Source: Bacteroidales bacterium (GTDB lineage Bacteria > Bacteroidota > Bacteroidia > Bacteroidales > P3). From it: a stretch of DNA of 12,284 bases. How positions within the stretch are numbered: position 1 is the first letter of the stretch; each line of letters opens with the position of its first letter. Below are positions 5,619-12,284 of the stretch, piece after piece. Below the pieces are notes generated by a model. It was not told the origin of the DNA and made no database searches. It saw only the letters and a program-made list of their open reading frames with translations. Where the stretch lies: NCBI GenBank assembly GCA_017647065.1, contig JAGCLI010000240.1:1-12284 (forward strand), given 5' to 3'. A program made the translations under genes and the position numbers.

Positions 5619-6788
5619 TTATAAATCAAAGTTTAAGCCAACTCTAAGGGTGTTTTTCAAAGGATTGTTGTTTAATTGACCTGTCGCAATTAAATAACTA
5701 ATATCTAATCCCATTACGTTGTATTTTATTCCTGCTCCAAGTGTTAGATATTGTCTTGCTCCTTTGTTTTTGGCTTCGTAAAAGTAACCTGCTCTTAGTG
5801 CTAAGACTTTATTGTACCAATATTCTGCACCAACAGAGAGTGAAATCTCTTGAATCTCTTCTTTAAATCCGTTTGGAGCGTCATAGAAAGATTGAATTGC
5901 TCCTTGAAATACTCCTACATTAGGGTCCATTCCTGCAAATATTTGCCCTGTTTCATCATCGTAAACAGGAGGTGTAGGAACTAATAGTTTGTTGAAGTCC
6001 ATCATTATGGAAATTTCGTTGAATTGGTCTAATTGTGTGGTATATCTTCCTCCAAGTCTTAGGTTTGCTGGTAAGAATTCGCTATCCATATTGTCTGAAT
6101 ATGAGATTTTAGAACCAAGATTTGAGATTTGAAGTCCTAAGGCGTATTCTGAGGGACGTACTGCTTTGATTGCTTTTTGGTAATAAAGACCTAAATCGGC
6201 TGCTCCTGCGTTTGCTGCGTGAGTAGAGGTTGTTCCAACGTTTTGTCCTTGCGTTAAATCGGAACGAATGTAACGTCCTGTTAGGGAAATTGCGAAGTTT
6301 TCGTTTAGTTTCATTGTGTAGGCCAAATCCATTGCAAATTCGTTTGGCTTATATGTACCGGTTGCCATTCCTTCATTGTCAAAAAAGTCTATTGAACCAA
6401 GAGAGAAATAGGTTAAAGAGGCTCCTAATGTACTTCTTTCATTAACTTTGTAGTATCCTCCAAGATATAGCAATTCTATGTCTGAGACTAATTCTCTTAA
6501 CCAAGGAGAGTATGTGAATGAAACGCCTGTTTGGTTTTGCATAAAGGCTAATTTAGCGGCGTTCCAATGCAAAGAGTTTGCGTCAGGTTTACTTGCAACA
6601 CCAACATCGCCCATTGCTCCACTTCTTGCATCGGGTGCTATAATTAATAAAGGAACTCCTGTTGATACTATTCTTGCTCCGTCTGTTACCTTGCCCGATA
6701 GTTGATCTATATTGTCATTATCTAATCTTTGTGCAAAAAGACTATTTCCTAAAATAAGAATTGTTACTGCTAAAAAAATCTTTTTCAT
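5619..6788 (-). CDS. porV: T9SS outer-membrane protein PorV
   Basis: Outer-membrane beta-barrel of the FadL-like type. In the T9SS it receives cargo from the SprA translocon, carries it to PorU and forms the attachment complex with it. The 389 residues begin with a signal peptide (MKKIFLAVTILILGNSLFAQ) and carry the PorV N-terminal motif PLLIIAPDARSGAMGDVGVA (46-65), then SLHWNAAKLAF. The rest is alternating amphipathic beta-strands with many aromatic girdle residues, ending VGLNFDL with a terminal hydrophobic residue typical of outer-membrane barrels. It starts 51 bases after the porU stop and ends 7 bases before ispF, so the three form one operon. No convincing separate promoter is seen in the 51-base gap; the nearest box, TAAGATTG, has one mismatch. 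Length and motifs are normal. Confidence 0.95.
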   Translation of the reverse strand: MKKIFLAVTILILGNSLFAQRLDNDNIDQLSGKVTDGARIVSTGVPLLIIAPDARSGAMGDVGVASKPDANSLHWNAAKLAFMQNQTGVSFTYSPWLRELVSDIELLYLGGYYKVNERSTLGASLTYFSLGSIDFFDNEGMATGTYKPNEFAMDLAYTMKLNENFAISLTGRYIRSDLTQGQNVGTTSTHAANAGAADLGLYYQKAIKAVRPSEYALGLQISNLGSKISYSDNMDSEFLPANLRLGGRYTTQLDQFNEISIMMDFNKLLVPTPPVYDDETGQIFAGMDPNVGVFQGAIQSFYDAPNGFKEEIQEISLSVGAEYWYNKVLALRAGYFYEAKNKGARQYLTLGAGIKYNVMGLDISYLIATGQLNNNPLKNTLRVGLNFDL

Positions 6789-6839
6789 TACCTAATTTTT
6801 AATTTTTTACCAATCTTAAACGCTATTATTTTTGTTTTA

Positions 6840-9800
6840 TTATTTTTCTCTATTGAAAATGATGATTTTTTGGGTTGGAGTTGTTATTTCGTCTGTTTGT
6901 GTTTTGATTTGCATTCTACAAAAGTAAACTCCGTTTGATAGTTTTTCTCCACCCTCTGTTGTGCCTTGCCAAGTTATTGGGCCAATGCTATAAGTGCCAA
7001 TGTAAGGTGTTACGTCCATGTTGATTATTAGCCTTCCGTCTTGATTGAAGATTTGCAATTCTGCTCTTTGTATTGTGGAAGGTTGGTTGTGTTGAAGAAT
7101 TATTTGAGTGTTGTTGTTAAATGGATTTGGATAGTTCTTTAATTTCATTACATTGCCTTCTTCCGAGGAATTGACAACAAAGTTTATTGTTGCATCTGAG
7201 GAAAAGTTAAATATATTCCAAACTTTCAAACTTAGGGTATGCTCGCCTTGTGAAAGATTGCTAAATGGAAATGTGATTGTTCCTTTGTTTGAGTTTATGG
7301 AATCTACTTCAAAATAATCGTTTAGTACAAAGGTGTTTGCGGCATTGTCTAATCGTGCCATAATGTCGTGTCCAAGTCCACTTCCTACGGTGTTTATTGC
7401 TATTTGATCGCTGATTATTGCAAATAGTTTAGGGTTTTCATCTGTTATTCCTCCGTTAATAAAGTTGGTGTCGTTGATGTAAAGTGATATTTGAGGTCGT
7501 GTTTCTTCTATAACTACGCTTGTGTCTATTCCTCCTATGATGAAATCATCGCAATAGCCTGCTGCGTCTGTTTTATCGGTTTGTGCATAGAAACTAAGCT
7601 TTCCTTTGCCATAGTTGTAGGCTATGTCTTTTGGAACGGTAAGGGTGTAGGTGAATTTTCCGTTTTCTACTCTTGTTATTCCTTTGTGTAATATGTTTTT
7701 TTGTTGTTCAAATTCTATGTCGGTGTTTAATCCTTCGTTGTCAAGTGTGTAATAATTGCTTGCTTTGTCAAGAAGGGTTATTTCTATCTTTCCATTAAAG
7801 TCTTGTATTATGTTGTTTGTATGATCGGTTACTATGCCTTCTATTGTCATTTGAGAAAGGGCTTTTATTGTATCGGGAGAGGTTGGATTGATTTCTTGGT
7901 TGTTGATTTTTGTTGTTTGAATATTATATTCGGGAAGGTCTATTCTTAGTGCTGGGTCGCCAAAAAGTCCAAAACTTCTTTCTTCTACTACAAGGGTTGT
8001 TGCGTTTTTGGCTTTCATAAACATTTCTCCAAAGGTTAGGCCTTTGTTGTTTTCTTTTATTACGGCAAATCGATGTATGTTTGTGTTGATTTCGTTTCGT
8101 GAAGGGATTTTTCTTGAAGCGGAAATTAAGGCTATACCCCCTCCGTTTTGGGAAGAAAGAATAAATTCGCCTGCTGATTGTTTGTCAATCATATCAAAAC
8201 GTGTAAATTCGCAAGTAGAGGTAATTACAATAGGGAGTGAGTAATAGTTATCCCAACTTGTTATGTCGGTTATTGTGATTAGTCTTTCGCTTGAAAGGTG
8301 ATCCTCTGAGCCGTGTCCTACATAGTTGAATAAAAGACAGCCTTTTTTCATTCTTTGATTGATTGCTTTTGAGGCATCGGGGTATGTTGCTCCCGAAGAT
8401 GAGGCGTATTGTTTGTAGGCATCGGAATAAATCTTTTCTACATTGAGAATAGGGTTTGTTTCTTTGATTTCGTAATAGATAGTCTCTGCATTGTCAATAA
8501 AATAGCGTTCTCCCCATGTGTCTGCATCGTCTGCTGTTAGTGTTATATTGTTTCTCCAAGAGCCAAGTTTGCCTTCTACAAGGTCTTCTTTTGATATATA
8601 TCTTCTACATTTATCTAAAAAATTGTTTGCTTCACTTTCGTTGTTGCAAGGTATTCTTCCAATTCCTATTTTTAGGGTGTCGATTATGCTTCCTTTTGAA
8701 TAAGGAGATAAATATCCTATTGGGTCATCTGTTGTGTATGATGTGCCTGCGTCAATTATAGAGTTGATGGATTGATAGGTTGGAATAAAATTATTATTCA
8801 TTCCTAAAATGTTTTTATTGTCAAATGTGCCATCGCCAAATAAAAGAATGTTTTTTGGAGCCTTGCCTTCTGAGGAGTATTTGTTGTAAAGCATACGTGC
8901 TAATTCTCTTATGGCAAGAAAATCTTTTGTTCCAGATGAAAATTCGTTATAGACTTGTGTGGTTGTTGCTACATTAACCGTAATTCCGTCATATTGCCTA
9001 TGAAGTTGTGCAAGGCTATCGGCTTGTTGTTTGAATTGAGGTGCGGTAACTATTATAAAATCGGTAGGACCCCAAGCGTGTAGGTTTTGATTCTCTACTT
9101 TGCCTTTTAGAATTGGTGAAGGGAAGGATGTAGATGAAAAAACATAAAGCGTTCTTAAAGTATCGTTCGGAACAACTACTCTTAACTCGTTATTATCTTG
9201 TCTTTGAAAATCTGTTATTGAATAAACCTCGTTTTGATTGGTTACGTCCCAAATCTTAATGTTGTTTGTTCTAACGTTTTCTATTACATAGCAAGTTTTT
9301 TTGTTTAATTCTTCGCTTTTGTTTGAATAGATTTTTAATGCAGAGTTGTTGAATCTTAATTTTTTTGTGTAATTAACTAATATATAGTCTAATCTGCCTT
9401 TATCAACGTTGCTATTGGCGTTGAATTGCAGTAAAAGAGTAGGGGATTCGTTAGATATGGTTGTGTAAAACTCTCTTGTGCTTAATTGTGCAGCGTAATC
9501 ATCGTGTTTAGATGTTATATTAACTTGCCCAACTTCTTTGTTGGCAATCTTACACAAAAAACTAACAGGATTAGAACTTTCATTAGCAAGGCAAAGTGTA
9601 ATCTTGGCAGGGTGTTGGTCTGATATGCCTTGAAGGGATAAGGGAAATGAGTTTTGATTTGACGATATAGAAAAACTTTCTCCAAACCAATTTCTTCCAG
9701 AGCCTAAAAGATTTACTAATTCTCGTTTATGTAGAAAGAAATCTTTTGCAAATCTACTCTCTTGTGCATTTTCGCTTTCAATAGACTGTCTTTCGGTAAT

Positions 9801-10247
9801 TCTTTTCTTTTGACCGATAGAGGAATCAAAAGTAATAAAATATGTAGAGGCATCAGCGTAGGGGTGAGATGTAAAATAAAAATTGTTGTTTGGAGTATCA
9901 AACTCGTATTTTATTGTAGATTTTGCATAAAACAAGACATATTTTTCTTGTTTGTTTACGTAAATTGTTTTTTCTGTTAAATCGGATTGAGTGTAATTGC
10001 TATTAGTATCGCTAATTGCTCCTTCGCAACCTCCCCATATTGATAAATTGTCAAAATTGATTTCTTCTTCTTCTACTCCCAAAGCAAGAAAATCATTGTA
10101 AGTCAATTTGTAAATATTGTTTGAAGGAATATTTACATAATACCAATTCCCCGAAGAAAGAACCGATGAATCAGGATAAATTATTGTTTGTGAAACACTA
10201 ATTCCTGTTTGAAAAATTACCGCTAAAATTAAAATAAATCTTTTCAT
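6840..10247 (-). CDS. porU: T9SS C-terminal signal peptidase (sortase) PorU
   Basis: Cell-surface cysteine protease of the gingipain family (peptidase C25). It cleaves the sorting domain from T9SS cargo and joins the new end to a surface anchor such as A-LPS. The 1135 residues have a signal peptide (MKRFILILAVIFQTGISVSQ), a long beta-rich N-terminal region, and the C25 domain from about residue 390 (FIIVTAPQFKQQADSLAQLH). The catalytic His645 is in NYVGHGSEDH and Cys679 in ITSTCEFTRFD, followed by GGGIALISASRKIPSRNEIN. From about 1034 an Ig-like/FlgD-like C-terminal domain runs from LKNYPNPFNNNTQI through LSNGVYFCRMQIKT to KIIIFN. This resembles a sorting domain and in PorU it is known to be kept. 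It is the first gene of the leftward operon with porV and ispF and diverges from the porP/sprF-like gene. No clear TAnnTTTG box was found in front of it. Confidence 0.96.
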   Translation of the reverse strand: MKRFILILAVIFQTGISVSQTIIYPDSSVLSSGNWYYVNIPSNNIYKLTYNDFLALGVEEEEINFDNLSIWGGCEGAISDTNSNYTQSDLTEKTIYVNKQEKYVLFYAKSTIKYEFDTPNNNFYFTSHPYADASTYFITFDSSIGQKKRITERQSIESENAQESRFAKDFFLHKRELVNLLGSGRNWFGESFSISSNQNSFPLSLQGISDQHPAKITLCLANESSNPVSFLCKIANKEVGQVNITSKHDDYAAQLSTREFYTTISNESPTLLLQFNANSNVDKGRLDYILVNYTKKLRFNNSALKIYSNKSEELNKKTCYVIENVRTNNIKIWDVTNQNEVYSITDFQRQDNNELRVVVPNDTLRTLYVFSSTSFPSPILKGKVENQNLHAWGPTDFIIVTAPQFKQQADSLAQLHRQYDGITVNVATTTQVYNEFSSGTKDFLAIRELARMLYNKYSSEGKAPKNILLFGDGTFDNKNILGMNNNFIPTYQSINSIIDAGTSYTTDDPIGYLSPYSKGSIIDTLKIGIGRIPCNNESEANNFLDKCRRYISKEDLVEGKLGSWRNNITLTADDADTWGERYFIDNAETIYYEIKETNPILNVEKIYSDAYKQYASSSGATYPDASKAINQRMKKGCLLFNYVGHGSEDHLSSERLITITDITSWDNYYSLPIVITSTCEFTRFDMIDKQSAGEFILSSQNGGGIALISASRKIPSRNEINTNIHRFAVIKENNKGLTFGEMFMKAKNATTLVVEERSFGLFGDPALRIDLPEYNIQTTKINNQEINPTSPDTIKALSQMTIEGIVTDHTNNIIQDFNGKIEITLLDKASNYYTLDNEGLNTDIEFEQQKNILHKGITRVENGKFTYTLTVPKDIAYNYGKGKLSFYAQTDKTDAAGYCDDFIIGGIDTSVVIEETRPQISLYINDTNFINGGITDENPKLFAIISDQIAINTVGSGLGHDIMARLDNAANTFVLNDYFEVDSINSNKGTITFPFSNLSQGEHTLSLKVWNIFNFSSDATINFVVNSSEEGNVMKLKNYPNPFNNNTQIILQHNQPSTIQRAELQIFNQDGRLIINMDVTPYIGTYSIGPITWQGTTEGGEKLSNGVYFCRMQIKTQTDEITTPTQKIIIFNREK

Positions 10248-10525
10248 AATTATTATAACATTATTTTTATTGTTTTATTGTTTAATGGTATTTTTATATA
10301 CATTGTCTTTTTAATTTTTATTTTTTCTCTCAAAACAAAGAATTTTTTTTAAAATCTTTAAATAAGTGAAACATAATGCTGTTTTATCAGTATAATTGGG
10401 TTAGAAAATGGTGAAAAAAATAAAAAAATCGCAGAAACTTTCTCTATTTGCATTTTTTTTTGTAATATTGCCAACTCAAATTAGGCTAAAAATATAGTAA
10501 AAAACGAAGAATAATTATAAGAAAT
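10248..10525. promoter_or_regulatory. Divergent AT-rich promoter region between porU and porP/sprF
   Basis: 278 bases that must hold start signals for both T9SS transcripts. The rightward one has a candidate promoter at 10439-10470. Leftward, no box matching TAnnTTTG was found within about 100 bases of porU. The region is nearly all A and T, with short ATTGTTT direct repeats near 10269-10283. No operator-like palindrome with G/C content stands out. Confidence 0.55.
10439..10470 (+). promoter_or_regulatory. Candidate promoter of porP/sprF-gldJ
   Basis: TTTC (10439-10442), then 20 bases, then TAATATTG (10463-10470): one mismatch in each box against TTTG and TAnnTTTG with normal spacing. Transcription would start near 10475, giving a leader of about 50 bases rich in A with no Shine-Dalgarno sequence before the ATG at 10526. 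Confidence 0.4.
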
Positions 10526-11512
10526 ATGAAGAAAAGAATATTAACTCTTGTGGTTGCATTGGTGTTTGCTTGCTCTTTTTCACAAGCACAAGATCCACAT
10601 TTTTCGCAGTTTTATGCCAATCCATTATATACTAATCCTGCATTAGCTGGTTCGGCTGTTTGTCCAAGAGTTTCTTTGTCTTACAGAGATCAATGGCCAA
10701 CTTTAGGTGCGTTTAAAACGTTTTCTGCAAGTTATGATCAATATTTTGATGCTCTTGCAGGGGGTGTGGGTGTTACTATAATGAGTGATATGCAAAGTGA
10801 GTTTTATCGTACAAATGTAGCTTCGTTAATTTACTCTTTACGTTTGAAGTTGACTAACGATATTTTTCTTAATTTGGCTGCACAAGCAAGTGTAACAAAT
10901 AGAAGTTTGGATTGGGATCAACTTTCTTTCCCTGATATGATTGACCCAAGATATGGTTTTATCTACTCTACTATGGCTGCACGTCCAGAGGAGTTATCTC
11001 ATACTTTTGTTGATTTTGGAGCTGCTTTTGTATTGTATGGAGAGAATTGGTACATAGGTGGAGCTGCAAATAATTTAACAAGACCTAACGATGGTTTTAT
11101 TTCTTATAATAGAATTCCTATGCGTTTTACTGCAAATGGGGGTATAAGACTTAATTTGAGTAGAGATAAAAGAAGAACAAATGCTTTCTTTGGAGCACCT
11201 ATTATTTCTCCAAATGTGATTTATAGTTATCAAGGAGGATTCCAAATGTTAAACTATGGATTGTATTTGGATTGGAGTCCATTTATTGTTGGAACTTGGT
11301 ATAGACAATCAATAGGTTTTGATAATTCAGATGCGTTGATATTGTTGTTTGGTTTGCAACATGAAAACATTAAAATTGGATATAGTTATGATATAACCGT
11401 GTCTAAATTGTCAAATGCATCGGGTGGAGCTCACGAAATATCGCTTGGAATGCAACTTCCTTGTCCAGAAAAACGTAAGAAAATAAAAGCAATTAAGTGT
11501 CCATCATTTTAA
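10526..11512 (+). CDS. T9SS membrane protein of the PorP/SprF family
   Basis: Outer-membrane beta-barrel of the PorP/SprF family. Members are needed for secretion or surface anchoring of T9SS cargo; in gliding species SprF serves the adhesin SprB. The 328 residues open with a signal peptide (MKKRILTLVVALVFACSFSQ) followed by the family's hallmark N-terminus AQDPHFSQFYANPLYTNPAL, then AGSAVCPRVSLSYRDQWP, where substrate-competent members keep the same plan. Strands alternate throughout, and the protein ends with a short basic tail EKRKKIKAIKCPSF, which I recall as common in copies beside gldJ/gldK. The gene is followed 38 bases later by gldJ with no terminator between, so the two form a T9SS/gliding transcript. 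Bacteroidota carry many paralogues, so I give the family but not porP as the symbol. Confidence 0.93.
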   Translation: MKKRILTLVVALVFACSFSQAQDPHFSQFYANPLYTNPALAGSAVCPRVSLSYRDQWPTLGAFKTFSASYDQYFDALAGGVGVTIMSDMQSEFYRTNVASLIYSLRLKLTNDIFLNLAAQASVTNRSLDWDQLSFPDMIDPRYGFIYSTMAARPEELSHTFVDFGAAFVLYGENWYIGGAANNLTRPNDGFISYNRIPMRFTANGGIRLNLSRDKRRTNAFFGAPIISPNVIYSYQGGFQMLNYGLYLDWSPFIVGTWYRQSIGFDNSDALILLFGLQHENIKIGYSYDITVSKLSNASGGAHEISLGMQLPCPEKRKKIKAIKCPSF

Positions 11513-11550
11513 TTGAGGTAAAAATATAGAAATAATTTAAAATTAAAGAT

Positions 11551-12284
11551 ATGAATAAGGCATTGATCAGTAAATTAGTCCTTTGTTTTGGAATTATTGT
11601 ATTGTTTGCAAATTGTAAAGGATCAGACCAATCTGCTACAACAGGCTGGGATTATGATAATCCTGAATGGGGTGGATTTGAATCTGCAAAAGGTGAAGAC
11701 CAAATGACTCCTCCGGGAATGGTATTTATAGAAGGTGGTTCTTTTGTAATGGGACAAACTACCGATAATGTAAGATACGAATGGCATAACCAACCTAAGA
11801 GAGTAACTATTTCGTCTTTCTACATGGACGAATGTGAAATAACTAATTTAGATTACAGAGAGTATCTTTATTGGTTGAATAGAGTTTATGGAAATGACTA
11901 TCCAGAGGTTTATCAAAAGGCTTTGCCTGATACATTGGTGTGGCGTTCAAAGTTGAGCTACAACGAACCAATGGTTGATTATTATTTCCGTCATTCTTCT
12001 TGGGCAGATTATCCTGTTGTGGGAGTTAGTTGGTTACAAGCTAACGAATATTGCTCTTGGAGAACTGATAGAGTAAATGAAAGAATACTTGTAGATGCAG
12101 GTTTCTTGGAAATGATGGATGATCAACAATCAGGTGAAAATGTTTTCACAACAGATGCTTATTATGCAGGACAATATGAAGGTATTGTTGGCGAAGAAAT
12201 GGAAGATTTAAATCCTAATGGAGAAGGATTTAGAAAAGTAAAAATGGAAGACGGTATTTTGTTACCACGCTTCCGCTTACCAAC
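11551..12284 (+). CDS. gldJ: Gliding/T9SS lipoprotein GldJ, N-terminal part
   Basis: Outer-membrane-associated lipoprotein needed for gliding and for stability of other Gld/T9SS proteins. The 244 visible residues start with a lipoprotein-type signal (MNKALISKLVLCFGIIVLFA, then N and Cys22), although Asn at -1 is unusual for a lipobox. A linker TTGWDYDNPEWGGFE (30-44) precedes a formylglycine-generating-enzyme-like (SUMF1) domain beginning PPGMVFIEGGSFVMG (54-68). This continues with FYMDECEITNLDYREYL, LPDTLVWRSKLSYNEPM, YPVVGVSWLQANEYCSWRTD and LLPRFRLP. In this family the SUMF1 fold is thought to be structural, not catalytic. GldJ is about 550 residues, so over half lies beyond the edge. The paralogue GldK/PorK shares the fold; GldJ is preferred for the TGWxYxxPxxGGFE linker and for closeness to porU-porV, which matches gldJ-porU-porV in Flavobacterium johnsoniae as I recall it. 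Confidence 0.83.
   Translation, partial: MNKALISKLVLCFGIIVLFANCKGSDQSATTGWDYDNPEWGGFESAKGEDQMTPPGMVFIEGGSFVMGQTTDNVRYEWHNQPKRVTISSFYMDECEITNLDYREYLYWLNRVYGNDYPEVYQKALPDTLVWRSKLSYNEPMVDYYFRHSSWADYPVVGVSWLQANEYCSWRTDRVNERILVDAGFLEMMDDQQSGENVFTTDAYYAGQYEGIVGEEMEDLNPNGEGFRKVKMEDGILLPRFRLP

Noticed and set aside
6789..6839. Separate promoter for porV
   Set aside because: The best box (TAAGATTG) has a mismatch and no clear -33 partner; the 51-base gap fits an operon with porU.
10337..10359. AT-only inverted repeat (AAAGAATTTT with AAAATCTTT) in the divergent region
   Set aside because: The stem has one bulge and almost no G/C pairs; in DNA this AT-rich such matches are expected by chance, and no gene ends there.
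11551..12284. Calling this gene gldK/porK or a sulfatase-modifying enzyme
   Set aside because: The SUMF1 domain is shared, but the lipoprotein signal, the GGFE linker and linkage to porU-porV fit GldJ better; catalytic function is not supported for this family.

Overview
The window is AT-rich apart from its first ~65 bases and reads as a Bacteroidota chromosome, most likely Bacteroidales or a neighbouring order. The evidence is a set of type IX secretion system (T9SS) and gliding-family genes (porU, porV, a porP/sprF family gene, gldJ), a secreted protein with a T9SS C-terminal sorting domain, TAnnTTTG-type promoter boxes, and A-rich rather than Shine-Dalgarno leaders. A species cannot be named from the sequence.

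Layout. Bases 1-569 (minus) hold the N-terminal part of a short-chain dehydrogenase/reductase. Its reading frame runs into about 65 bases of GC-rich DNA at the window edge that do not look native. Next, all on the minus strand, are a small secreted protein with Asp-rich Ca-binding-like loops (577-1245), DNA topoisomerase IV subunit B (parE, 1268-3142), a 123-residue secreted protein resembling only the propeptide of M6 metalloproteases (3178-3549), and a 377-residue T9SS cargo protein of unknown function (3656-4789). A 345-base gene-free stretch (4790-5134) follows. Then come ispF, porV and porU, transcribed leftward in the order porU-porV-ispF (10247 down to 5135). A divergent 278-base promoter region separates them from a rightward pair, porP/sprF-like (10526-11512) and gldJ (11551 to the edge, incomplete).

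How they work together. PorU is the cell-surface sortase that removes T9SS C-terminal signals and attaches cargo, and PorV is its outer-membrane partner and cargo shuttle. PorP/SprF proteins are outer-membrane components that help deliver cargo or anchor it to the machine, and GldJ is a lipoprotein that stabilises the gliding/T9SS apparatus. The 377-residue protein is a likely client of this system. IspF (MEP isoprenoid pathway) appears to be a passenger of the porU-porV operon.

Non-coding structure. The most unusual signals are two. First, there are two copies of a 77-bp element, each starting exactly at a stop codon (of the cargo gene and of ispF). They are ungapped and 66/77 identical, and a hairpin base pair is swapped from A-T to T-A between copies. 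Second, three copies of a 15-bp hairpin-forming palindrome recur every 21 bp at 4999-5055. No RNA gene, CRISPR array, insertion sequence or integrase was seen.
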